DNA of 6,943 nt, taken from DAOUBA01 sp034432855. Its GTDB lineage: Bacteria; Chloroflexota; Anaerolineae; B4-G1. Within the stretch, counting starts at the first letter, position 1. Every line of letters starts with the position of its first letter. The DNA lies in NCBI GenBank assembly GCA_034432855.1, contig DAOUBA010000152.1, positions 1 through 6,943 on the forward strand, given 5' to 3'. Both the position numbers and the translations under genes were made by a program. Shown one piece after another: positions 1 to 5,403 of this stretch. Below the pieces are notes generated by a model. That model saw only the letters and a list, made by a program, of their open reading frames with translations. It was not told the DNA's origin and made no database searches.

Positions 1-80
1 CACCAAGGGCACGAAGGGCACACAAAGGACACGAAGGAATTCCTTTATTTCCTTTGTGTGACTTTGTGTCCTTCGTGGTG
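1..80. repeat. Imperfect inverted repeat of CACGAAGG/CACAAAGG units
   Basis: The left half is a degenerate tandem of 9-11 base units (CACCAAGGG, CACGAAGGG, CACACAAAGGA, CACGAAGGA; 1-38). The right half carries the complementary units (TCCTTTGTGTG, CTTTGTG, TCCTTCGTG; 50-77). CACACAAAGGA at 19-29 pairs exactly with TCCTTTGTGTG at 50-60, and CACGAAGG at 10-17 pairs with CCTTCGTG at 70-77. The centre holds the 12-base perfect palindrome AAGGAATTCCTT (34-45). It lies 33 bases beyond the ybeY stop, so it may also act as a 3' hairpin for that transcript, although no clean T-tract follows. Similar CACGAAGG-type repeats occur in intergenic DNA of many environmental bacteria (general knowledge, not searched). 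The left edge may be cut by the window. Confidence 0.75.
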
Positions 81-113
81 AATTTTCTTGCCCAACGTGC
101 AAGGATTTCATTC

Positions 114-569
114 TCAAGGTACTAACGTCTGGAGAATCTCCGACTGTGCGTTCCACATCTGCGCGCGTTCCTCTTCGGCCTCATCGCCGTATCCCAACAG
201 GTGAAGCACGCCGTGGACGGCCAGCAGTTGCAATTCCGCCTCTGTGGGGTGCCCAGACTCGGCGGCCTGGGACGCAGCACGTGGGAAAGAGATGATCACA
301 TCGCCCAGGTAACAGGGAAAACCTGGCGCACTTACGAACGGCCCGCGTGTCTCGTTGGGGAAAGCCAACACGTCGGTCGGCGCGTCCACGCCTCGATAGC
401 GGCGGTTGAGTTCGCGCAGCGCCTCGTCGTCGGTTATCACTACGGCCAGTTCACAGGCCTCGGCCACACGCCGATGGACGAGGGCGGCCAGGACGGCCTG
501 GCGTATCCGCTCGGATTGTACTTGCGCCTGAAACGGCTCGTCTACCTGGATCTCGATGATATGGGACAT
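114..569 (-). CDS. ybeY: YbeY, rRNA endonuclease / ribosome maturation factor (UPF0054)
   Basis: This 151-residue protein matches the usual length of YbeY, a zinc-dependent single-strand RNA endonuclease needed for 16S rRNA 3' maturation and late 30S quality control in the cytoplasm. Visible family signatures are LNRRYRGVDAPTDVLAFP (residues 54-71), YLGDVIIS (87-94) and the metal-site block HGVLHLLGYGD (119-129). H119 and H123 are the first two zinc ligands. The third ligand of the canonical HGxLHLxGYDH pattern is replaced: the sequence reads G128-D129 instead of D-H, so the site is HxxxHxxxxxD. Asp can bind zinc, as in some metzincin-type sites, so activity is not excluded. The start is an ATG 43 bp after the pgpH stop, with only a weak purine stretch (GAAAG) upstream, which suggests co-transcription with pgpH. 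dgkA and era, frequent partners in other phyla, are not downstream here. The family call is secure; catalytic status is uncertain. Confidence 0.95.
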   Translation of the reverse strand: MSHIIEIQVDEPFQAQVQSERIRQAVLAALVHRRVAEACELAVVITDDEALRELNRRYRGVDAPTDVLAFPNETRGPFVSAPGFPCYLGDVIISFPRAASQAAESGHPTEAELQLLAVHGVLHLLGYGDEAEEERAQMWNAQSEILQTLVP

Positions 570-612
570 CGAACGCTCGCTTTCGCACAGAATGAAGCAA
601 CCGGGGTCGCGC

Positions 613-2724
613 TCACGCAGCGGGAGTGCTCGAAGACTTTGGGTACTGGATGCGCGGGTGGAATACCCCCTTCAGGGCCGAGATGAAGACGGTGCGCGCC
701 GCCTCCAGGTCGTGTAGGGTCAGGTCGCACTCGCTCAGTTGACCGTCGGCCAGGCGCTCGGCGAAGACACGGTTGACGATCTCGGCCACCTCGTCGGCAC
801 TGGTGGGACGCATGGAACGCACGGCAGCCTCACAGCCGTCGGCCAGCATCACCAGGGCAGTCTCTTTGCTTTGAGGCTTGGGCCCCGTATGCCGGAAAGC
901 AGCCTCGTCTACCAATGCGATGTCATCCGCCTGCTGCATCGCCTTGTCATACAGAAAACTCACCCAGTTGGTGCCGTGATGTTCGGGAATAAAAGCGCGG
1001 ATGCGCCTGGGCAGCCGATAACGCCGCGCCAGTTCCAACCCATCCTTGACGTGGCTGATGATCACTTCGGCGCTCGTGCGCGGATCCAGCCGGTCGTGCG
1101 GATTCACGCCTTCTACCTGGTTTTCGGAGAAGAAATACGGGCGGACGAGTTTGCCCACATCGTGATAGTAGGCCCCCACGCGGGTGAGCAGCGGGTCGGC
1201 GCCGATGCGTTCAGCAGCCTGCTCGGCCAGATTGGCGACCATCAGGCTATGATGGTAAGAGGCGGGGACCTCGCGTAGCAGCCGCTGCAGGAGCGGATTA
1301 TCGGGACGGCTGAGTTCGATCAGTCGCATCGTGGTCGTGATGTCGAACAGCGGGCCGATGAGAAACAGCACCCCCAGCGCCAGGCTGGACGCAAGGCCAC
1401 CGTTGGCGACGCCCGCAAGCGCCGGCACCAGCAGTGCGCTGGGCCAGGCAACGGGCCGCGACAGCCAAAAGACCACGATGACGATCACGTTCGTCAAGGC
1501 GACAAAACCACCCGCGCGGAAGAGCGCGCCGATGCGCTCAACGCGCCACATCGTGAGCACGGCGACCAGCCCGCCCAAGGCGGTATAGACGACCATTTCC
1601 AGAGAGTTGTCGGCGACAATCCCCACGGTGCCGCCCAGGAAGATCGCGCTCGCCACACCCGCGTGCGGGCCCAGCGTCGCTGTGAGCAGCATGGGCAACG
1701 CCGATGTCGGCGCAAGATACCGCAGCACCAACCCCTCCGGCACCATCACTCCAACCCCCAAAACGGCGAACGCCGTCAGCAGTACCAGGAGCAGCAACTG
1801 TCGTCCGTCCCACAGCACCTGGCGTTGGAAACGCGCCAGGTAGAGACCTAGGAGCACAATGCTCAGTACGGCCAATAGGCCCGTTCTGGCAAGATCGGCC
1901 CAGCGCACGCGAGATTGCCGCAGGTCCAACTGATCCAGCGCCTCAATCTGGAGCGGCGTCACAGGCTCCCCCTCCCGCACGATGACCTGTTCGGCCTGGA
2001 AAGTGCGCAGCACCGGCGGCACCTCCTCACGGGCGCGCGCTTGAGCCTCGGCGGTAGCCGCAGGATCGAGAAACGCATTGGGCTTCAGGAAACGCTGCGC
2101 CAGCGCAATGGTGACGGTTGCTTCCTCGACCGAGAGGTCGAGACTGACCAACGCCGGTATCTCGGCCTGAGCGTCCTCAAGGTAACCTTCACGGATCTCA
2201 CGGCGCATCGCCTGATCAATCACCGCCAGTGTATCCATCTGGACACGGTCCCAGCCCGCGTCCGGCAGTGCCAGCAAAGTATCGAGCGTTGCAGAGGCAA
2301 GGTCTGCCAACTCGGGCACCGCCAGAATCCAGCCCCGCTTCTGGGCAGGCGTAGCCAGGGGATCGGCGCGCACCGAGCCCAGGTAGTCGAGCACCTGGCG
2401 GGCACGGTCAAGTTGCTGGCGGCCCTGGGCAGGATCGGGTGAGGTATAGATCGGCGCGACTGCGGCGGCGGCGCGAGACTGTTCCTCCGCACGCAGGATG
2501 GCGCTCTCGTAAGTGATGCGACGCGGGGCACGGATGTCCACCGGGGCCACATCCCCCACTTCTAACACGACCTGACCTGACGGCAACAGCGGCAGCACAG
2601 TGGACACGCCTGTGACCACTGCCAGGAACGTCCCCAGCAGCACCAGACGCAGCCAGCCCCACCAGCCGTGGCCAGCACGGTGCGGCGTTCCTTCTCCATT
2701 CTCCCTGAGGTCGTTCATGCTCAT
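613..2724 (-). CDS. pgpH: PgpH-type 7TM-HD cyclic-di-AMP phosphodiesterase
   Basis: This 703-residue membrane protein has the layout of the PgpH/YqfF family, which hydrolyses c-di-AMP to 5'-pApA. An N-terminal membrane segment (about 22-46) leads to an extracellular 7TMR-HDED region (about 50-275). A cluster of hydrophobic helices follows (about 280-455), then a cytoplasmic HD domain (about 485-690). The HD metal ligands appear intact: H491-H492 in SYHHS, H521-D522 in YYHDVGK, H558 in ISHVKDG, H582-H583 in PEHHGT, and D629 in LADGCEA. The spacings H492-H521 (29) and H521-H558 (37) fit those I recall for Listeria PgpH. Of two nearby ATGs (2722-2724 and 2716-2718), the first is preferred because GAGG lies 7 bases upstream. 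The gene starts after the yqeY terminator, so it probably has its own promoter, but I see no strong one. It is followed at 43 bp by ybeY, a conserved pairing. An active enzyme is inferred. Confidence 0.95.
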   Translation of the reverse strand: MSMNDLRENGEGTPHRAGHGWWGWLRLVLLGTFLAVVTGVSTVLPLLPSGQVVLEVGDVAPVDIRAPRRITYESAILRAEEQSRAAAAVAPIYTSPDPAQGRQQLDRARQVLDYLGSVRADPLATPAQKRGWILAVPELADLASATLDTLLALPDAGWDRVQMDTLAVIDQAMRREIREGYLEDAQAEIPALVSLDLSVEEATVTIALAQRFLKPNAFLDPAATAEAQARAREEVPPVLRTFQAEQVIVREGEPVTPLQIEALDQLDLRQSRVRWADLARTGLLAVLSIVLLGLYLARFQRQVLWDGRQLLLLVLLTAFAVLGVGVMVPEGLVLRYLAPTSALPMLLTATLGPHAGVASAIFLGGTVGIVADNSLEMVVYTALGGLVAVLTMWRVERIGALFRAGGFVALTNVIVIVVFWLSRPVAWPSALLVPALAGVANGGLASSLALGVLFLIGPLFDITTTMRLIELSRPDNPLLQRLLREVPASYHHSLMVANLAEQAAERIGADPLLTRVGAYYHDVGKLVRPYFFSENQVEGVNPHDRLDPRTSAEVIISHVKDGLELARRYRLPRRIRAFIPEHHGTNWVSFLYDKAMQQADDIALVDEAAFRHTGPKPQSKETALVMLADGCEAAVRSMRPTSADEVAEIVNRVFAERLADGQLSECDLTLHDLEAARTVFISALKGVFHPRIQYPKSSSTPAA

Positions 2725-2731
2725 CGGCCAA

Positions 2732-2735
2732 CCTC
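2732..2735 (-). promoter_or_regulatory. Ribosome-binding site of pgpH
   Basis: GAGG on the minus strand lies 7 bases before the ATG at 2722-2724 and 13 bases before the alternative in-frame ATG at 2716-2718. The spacing favours the longer product. Confidence 0.6.
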
Positions 2736-2780
2736 AACCGAATTTCTGCATAGAAGGCGTCCCCAGACCGCCGATTTTGG

Positions 2781-2805
2781 ACTTCTGATCTACTGATCCT
2801 GAAGT
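2781..2805. repeat. Small imperfect dyad upstream of pgpH
   Basis: ACTTC (2781-2785) and GATC (2787-2790) are mirrored by GATC (2795-2798) and GAAGT (2801-2805), giving two short stems around a 4-base loop with small asymmetric bulges. It lies between the yqeY terminator and the pgpH start, in DNA that would hold any pgpH promoter, so it could be an operator or a leader structure. It could also be chance. Confidence 0.3.
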
Positions 2806-2807
2806 TA

Positions 2808-2837
2808 AAAGAGGGAGACGCCAGGCGCTCCCTCTTT
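2808..2837 (-). terminator. Rho-independent terminator of rpsU-yqeY
   Basis: A perfect 10-bp stem joins AAAGAGGGAG (2808-2817) and CTCCCTCTTT (2828-2837). Inside it, CGC/GCG (2819-2821/2825-2827) extends the helix past one bulged base. Read on the minus strand, the hairpin ends in CTCTTTTAAC, a short T-tract. It begins 34 bases after the yqeY stop and separates rpsU-yqeY from pgpH-ybeY. Because the stem ends in A-T pairs on both sides, weaker function on the plus strand is possible. Confidence 0.88.
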
Positions 2838-2871
2838 GTATATCCGCATATTCTTCCTTGACGAGCGCAGC

Positions 2872-3318
2872 CTAACCGGACAGCAACTCGCGCACGACTT
2901 CGTTCACGACGCTGCCCTCAGCGCGCCCTCTGAGTTCGGGCATCAACTGGCGCATCACTGCGCCCAACTGCCCCACCCCGGTCGCTCCAACCTCCGCGAT
3001 GACCCGGCGCGCCTCCTGGGCGATCTCTTCACGCGACATGAGCCTGGGCAGATACTGCTCGAGGATGGCCAACTCCGCCTCTTCCCTGGCAAGCAGGTCA
3101 GGGCGATTGGCGCCGCGCAGTTCGGCGATGGTCTCGGCACGGCGGCGGGCCTCCTTCTGCAACACGGCTGCCACCCCGGCGTCGTCCAGGTCGCCCTTGC
3201 GCTCGACCTCGGCGTTGGTGATCGCCGCCAGCGAAAGCCGCAGGACGGCCTTGCGTCGCTCGTCGCGAGCACGCAGCGCCTCCTTGAGGTCTTCCTGTAA
3301 GCGTTGTTTCAGGCTCAT
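2872..3318 (-). CDS. yqeY: GatB/YqeY domain-containing protein
   Basis: This 148-residue protein has the normal length of stand-alone YqeY, a helical protein homologous to the tRNA-binding C-terminal domain of GatB (the Asp/Glu-tRNA amidotransferase subunit). Recognisable blocks are LKEALRARDERRKAVLRL (residues 11-28), AAITNAEVER (31-40), VLQKEARRRAETI (52-64), EEAELAILEQYLPRLMS (79-95), and the C-terminal MPELRGRAEGSVVNEVV (126-142) with the family's KGRADG-like turn. The biochemical role of lone YqeY proteins is not settled, and an amidotransferase-related or tRNA-related role is only inferred from homology. The ATG has GAAGGG 6 bases upstream, inside the 16-bp gap after the rpsU stop, so the two genes form a tight operon. 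This rpsU-yqeY pairing is very widely conserved, which supports a link to translation. Confidence 0.95.
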   Translation of the reverse strand: MSLKQRLQEDLKEALRARDERRKAVLRLSLAAITNAEVERKGDLDDAGVAAVLQKEARRRAETIAELRGANRPDLLAREEAELAILEQYLPRLMSREEIAQEARRVIAEVGATGVGQLGAVMRQLMPELRGRAEGSVVNEVVRELLSG

Positions 3319-3324
3319 TGCAAG

Positions 3325-3330
3325 CCCTTC
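3325..3330 (-). promoter_or_regulatory. Ribosome-binding site of yqeY
   Basis: GAAGGG on the minus strand sits 6 bases before the yqeY ATG, within the 16-bp rpsU-yqeY spacer. It fixes the start and shows that yqeY has independent initiation although it is co-transcribed. Confidence 0.65.
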
Positions 3331-3334
3331 GACG

Positions 3335-3541
3335 TCAATACGCTGTCTGCTGTTCCTTGAAGGTCTGCCGTCTGCTCTTGCGCAACTTGGCGGCCCGCCT
3401 GCGTTTACGGATCACGCTCGGTTTCTCGAAGAAACGGCGACGGCGAGCCTCCGACAGAATACGGTCCGCCTGAACCTTCTTGTTGAAACGCCTCAACAAA
3501 GAATCAAAGGACTCGTCTTCATCAACTACGACCTTAGTCAC
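3335..3541 (-). CDS. rpsU: 30S ribosomal protein S21 (bS21)
   Basis: This 68-residue, strongly basic protein is bS21, which binds the 30S platform near the 16S rRNA 3' end and affects Shine-Dalgarno pairing. The family pattern is clear: an acidic start followed by FDSLLRRFNKKV (residues 12-23), then SEARRRRFFEKPS (30-42) and the Arg/Lys-rich tail RKRRRAAKLRKSRR (45-58). The start codon is GTG (3539-3541). No in-frame ATG lies upstream, and a purine-rich GAGGGGGG precedes it. An out-of-frame ATG overlaps the start and is followed at once by TGA (ATGTGA, 3543-3538). The gene is first in the rpsU-yqeY operon and has a perfect-consensus promoter 55-83 bases upstream. Length and composition are normal for the family. 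Confidence 0.97.
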   Translation of the reverse strand: MTKVVVDEDESFDSLLRRFNKKVQADRILSEARRRRFFEKPSVIRKRRRAAKLRKSRRQTFKEQQTAY

Positions 3542-3547
3542 ATACGT

Positions 3548-3555
3548 CCCCCCTC
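3548..3555 (-). promoter_or_regulatory. Ribosome-binding site of rpsU (GAGGGGGG)
   Basis: The minus strand reads GAGGGGGG 6 bases before an ATG at 3541-3543 and 6-10 bases before the true GTG start at 3539-3541, depending on register. The extended G-run leaves the exact anti-SD register ambiguous. Confidence 0.6.
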
Positions 3556-3595
3556 TCTATACCCAGCCTCATCTGGTTGATTTGATTGCAGGTTC

Positions 3596-3624
3596 ATTAT
3601 AACCGCCCAGCGGGGGCTTGTCAA
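3596..3624 (-). promoter_or_regulatory. Perfect-consensus housekeeping sigma promoter of rpsU-yqeY
   Basis: On the minus strand TTGACA (3619-3624) and TATAAT (3596-3601) match both sigma-70/SigA consensus hexamers exactly, with the optimal 17-bp spacer. The predicted transcription start is near 3587-3589, giving a leader of about 46-50 nt before the rpsU GTG. The spacer is GC-rich and contains a small dyad (CCGC...GCGG, 3603-3613). A short CCAG...CTGG dyad also lies in the leader. This is the expected strength for a ribosomal protein operon and indicates that rpsU does not depend on read-through from the surface genes. Confidence 0.9.
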
Positions 3625-3651
3625 GATTGACTGCACGAACAACCCGGCATA

Positions 3652-3864
3652 TTCTGTGGGCCCGCTGAAACGCCCGCATCCATCCGCTGCCTACCTGACC
3701 ATAGCCATCGCCATCTGGCCGTGCTTGCCTGGCAGACCATCATCGCGCCGCCGCAGCCAGCCCAATGGCTGACATCGCTCCTCTACCACGCCGAGCGCCT
3801 TTACCAACGTCTTGGGCGCGCGCCGGGCGCATGTAAATCTTGGGGGGAGACGAACGTCGGTTGA
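3652..3864 (+). pseudogene. Possible remnant of an unrecognised plus-strand coding region
   Basis: The plus frame ending in TGA at 3862-3864 reads as protein-like sequence: HLAVLAWQTIIAPPQP (3712-3759) followed by AQWLTSLLYHAERLYQRLGR (3760-3819). Third codon positions in 3715-3843 are about 70% G or C, and an amphipathic helical pattern is visible. There is no start codon with a ribosome-binding site, and the upstream part (Cys/His/Pro-rich) looks less coding. Hairpins with a T-tract on the plus strand follow the stop, as expected at a gene end. It could be the C-terminal scrap of a lost gene, for instance a transposase, but I do not recognise the family. Chance is a real alternative. Confidence 0.25.
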
Positions 3865-3975
3865 GCGCCGCCGTGTGCTCAAAGCACACGGTTGAGCCCA
3901 ACGAAAGCCCGGCCGGGCTTATTTTCAGCCCCCGAAGGGGGCTTTTACCTGTTCAGCCCGGTGCTTTAGCGCCAG
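3858..3975. repeat. Cluster of four GC-rich hairpins with recurring TTNAGC phrases
   Basis: Four stem-loops lie in tandem. CCGTGTGCT/AGCACACGG (3871-3879/3883-3891) has a CAA loop. AAGCCCGGCCGGGCTT (3905-3920) is a perfect 16-base palindrome. AGCCCCC/GGGGGCT (3927-3933/3937-3943) has a GAA loop. GGTGC/GCGCC (3960-3964/3969-3973) has one G-U pair. TTNAGC recurs at 3861, 3892, 3924, 3952 and 3965, the first four spaced about 28-32 bases. CGGTTGAGC is directly repeated at 3858 and 3889. The arrangement resembles intergenic repetitive palindromic elements rather than a single terminator. Confidence 0.7.
3927..3946 (+). terminator. Terminator-like hairpin on the plus strand
   Basis: A perfect 7-bp GC-rich stem (AGCCCCC, GAA loop, GGGGGCT) runs directly into TTTT at 3943-3946 on the plus strand, a textbook intrinsic terminator shape. 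On the minus strand the same hairpin is followed by GAAAAT, so it would terminate poorly in the direction of rpsU. No plus-strand gene is established upstream apart from the possible remnant at 3652-3864, so it may simply be part of the repeat cluster. Confidence 0.5.
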
Positions 3976-4235
3976 GCACGAGACAGTCAGCACTTCCCCC
4001 CCCCATGCGCCCGCGCGCGCCTGACCGGCGGCCTGGTCTCACTGCTGCCCATGACAACCGTCGCGGCCTACCTGGTGACGGGCAGGTAGTGCAGAAGCAT
4101 TGGAAATGCGCCGTATATGCTTGGCGGCAGGATGTTGCAAGAGGGTAGAGGGGTTCGTGAAGTGAGTCGCCTGCGCGGTATCTCTGGTACATTCCCAGGG
4201 GGATGGGCTAGAGTGACCAGAACGACCAGTTGTCG

Positions 4236-4252
4236 GTGATCACAGGGATCAC
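4236..4252. repeat. GTGATC-ACAGG-GATCAC dyad
   Basis: A perfect 6-bp inverted repeat with a 5-base centre lies in non-coding DNA about 100 bases beyond the stop of the DUF11 protein. It has the size of an operator for a dimeric regulator, but no promoter or adjacent gene start supports that role. Confidence 0.3.
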
Positions 4253-4305
4253 GGTGCTTCCTGTGCGGTATCGCCTGGGGCTTGAGAAAACCTTGCCCTT
4301 TTAGA

Positions 4306-4342
4306 CCGGTGGGGGGCATAGCGCCGCATTGGGCCTCACCGG
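4306..4342. repeat. Inverted repeat just downstream of the surface operon
   Basis: CCGGTGGGG (4306-4314) pairs with CCTCACCGG (4334-4342) over nine positions, with one G-T wobble, around a 19-base loop. The second arm overlaps a perfect CCGGCGCCGG palindrome (4339-4348). It starts 18 bases past the stop codon at 4360-4362, where a terminator would be expected, but no T-tract follows on the minus strand. A weak or Rho-assisted 3' structure is possible. Confidence 0.35.
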
Positions 4343-4359
4343 CGCCGGAACTGCTCCAA

Positions 4360-5397
4360 TCACAATCCGCCAACCGGCCCGCCTGCGCTCCTGTCCTCGC
4401 GCGTCGCGGAGCCGCGTAGTCGTAATCGTCGTATCACCCACAATGTTAATCCCAGTCCCAGCCCCACCCCAAAGACCGAAAGCCCATGCCCGGTCACGGG
4501 GAAAGCGACCGGCATAGGGCCATCAGCCTTGACGTACAGGCGCGCAGTAGCCTGGGCAGCCGCGTGTTCGCTGTAGATAAGTGAAACCGTGTTGCCAAGT
4601 GTGCCGGTAGACGCATCGGCGTTCACGTCGGCATAGATGGAGACCGTCATCACCTCGCCCGCCGCCAATCCTCCGGTGTTGACGGCAGCATAGTTTCCGG
4701 AGCGGATCACGTCCCCTTGAGTGCTGCTCACCCCCGAGAGACTCAGGCCAGCCGGCAACAAGTCAGTAACCCACACGTCGGAGATGGCGCGGTCCAGCGA
4801 ATTACGCACCTGGACGGTGAACACCACCTGCTCTCCCGGCCTGGCCCATTCCGGCGAGACGCTGATTGCCGGCACGATCAGCGGGCGGAGCGCCCGCCCG
4901 CCTCGATAAACTCCCAGATTGATCCAGACAGCCCGGCCTGCCGGAGGCGCAAAGGCGATGTCATGTGTAACGGGATGCAAACCGGACCCTTCGGCCAATA
5001 CAACGTTGAGCAATCCCACATCCAGGCCCAGCCGACCATAGCCATAATAACCTGCACTATCGGTCTGGGTATCTATTCCCCAGCCGCTGTCCGTAAAACG
5101 CACCGTAGCACCCGCAACGCCGCTGGAATCGGCCAGATTGATCACCCGGCCACAGATGCTTTCACAGCCGGTCGCTAACGATACAAGTGGTATGGCCGGG
5201 CCGGCCGTCGGGGTAGGCCCGGCAGGAGTCAGAGTAGGACGGAGGTCGGACGTCGGCGTCAGGGTAGGACGGGGCTGGGCGAGGTCGGCCGGCGGCGGCA
5301 GGGCAAGTGCAGTCGAGACGGCTCCCAGACCGAGGGCTGCGATCAGCGCCAGTCCTACACCATTCGCAAGCATTCTACCGGAACGCTTTGTGTTCAT
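4360..5397 (-). CDS. Secreted DUF11-domain surface protein with FPVTG sorting signal
   Basis: This 345-residue exported protein is built as follows: basic N-terminus and signal peptide (1-32, likely cleaved after A30-L31-A32); Thr/Pro-rich linker with RPTLTP twice at a 10-residue period (43-58); a small beta-domain like carboxypeptidase-regulatory or SdrD-B repeats (about 78-165: CGRVINLADSSGVAGATV then TDSAGYYGYGRL, with C78 and C82 at its edge); and a DUF11 domain (about 178-288: SPEWARPGEQVVFTVQVRN, then VTDLLPAGLS). The tail is FPVTG (299-303), a hydrophobic helix (304-322) and a basic end RRLRLR. That tripartite tail is the classic sortase substrate form, with Phe in place of Leu. Residues 329-345 extend past the basic stretch, somewhat longer than usual. 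AGGAGG sits 6 bases before the ATG, 17 bp after the preceding gene's stop, so the two are co-expressed. Covalent wall anchoring is inferred; no sortase gene is in view. Confidence 0.87.
   Translation of the reverse strand: MNTKRSGRMLANGVGLALIAALGLGAVSTALALPPPADLAQPRPTLTPTSDLRPTLTPAGPTPTAGPAIPLVSLATGCESICGRVINLADSSGVAGATVRFTDSGWGIDTQTDSAGYYGYGRLGLDVGLLNVVLAEGSGLHPVTHDIAFAPPAGRAVWINLGVYRGGRALRPLIVPAISVSPEWARPGEQVVFTVQVRNSLDRAISDVWVTDLLPAGLSLSGVSSTQGDVIRSGNYAAVNTGGLAAGEVMTVSIYADVNADASTGTLGNTVSLIYSEHAAAQATARLYVKADGPMPVAFPVTGHGLSVFGVGLGLGLTLWVIRRLRLRGSATREDRSAGGPVGGL
4432..4503 (-). other. Encoded cell-wall sorting signal (FPVTG, helix, basic tail)
   Basis: Residues 299-303 of the DUF11 protein (4489-4503) read FPVTG. 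A 19-residue glycine/leucine-rich hydrophobic helix (4432-4488) and RRLRLR follow. In sortase substrates cleavage occurs between Thr and Gly of LPxTG-like motifs. Confidence 0.8.
5224..5271 (-). repeat. 30-base coding tandem repeat (RPTLTP x2)
   Basis: Codons for residues 43-58 of the DUF11 protein duplicate RPTLTP with a 30-base period. This forms a flexible, probably wall-spanning linker, and the DNA repeat could expand or contract by slippage. Confidence 0.6.
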
Positions 5398-5403
5398 GGC
5401 AAG

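Larger units (their letters stand above)
3542..4359. other. Long intergenic region without a convincing intact gene
   Basis: This 818-bp stretch separates the surface operon from rpsU. From low to high coordinates it contains the rpsU leader and promoter (3542-3624), a possible decayed plus-strand frame (3652-3864), the hairpin cluster (3858-3975), a C9 run followed by alternating CG (3996-4020), an otherwise featureless stretch, a GTGATC/GATCAC dyad (4236-4252), and an inverted repeat just past the DUF11-protein stop (4306-4342). Its open frames on either strand have biased, proline/arginine-rich composition and no family signature, so I do not call them genes. I found no tRNA, rRNA or CRISPR pattern. 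Confidence 0.7.

Noticed and set aside
1..80. CRISPR-like array
   Set aside because: The units are only 9-11 bases, degenerate and inverted, with no unique spacers.
201..686. Plus-strand open frame of 161 codons across ybeY and the pgpH end
   Set aside because: It overlaps a secure ybeY gene in antisense; composition is shadow-like with no domain.
739..1278. Plus-strand open frame of 179 codons inside pgpH
   Set aside because: It is antisense to the conserved HD-domain region of pgpH, has no family signature, and is explained by GC-rich codon use on the other strand.
1915..2442. Plus-strand open frame of 175 codons in pgpH
   Set aside because: Antisense to the extracellular domain of pgpH; no ribosome-binding site or recognisable motif.
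4021..4089. Plus-strand hydrophobic stretch GGLVSLLPMTTVAAYLVTGR ending in TAG
   Set aside because: It looks like a membrane-protein tail, but the frame upstream dissolves into the C9/CG tract with no start or homologous signature.
3840..4148. Plus-strand open frame of 102 codons through the hairpin cluster
   Set aside because: It translates palindromic DNA and a C9 run, so the peptide is an artefact of the repeats.
4068..4373. Minus-strand open frame of 101 codons just after the DUF11 gene
   Set aside because: Proline, arginine and histidine-rich composition, no SD, no domain; it overlaps the DUF11 gene end and looks like non-coding DNA.
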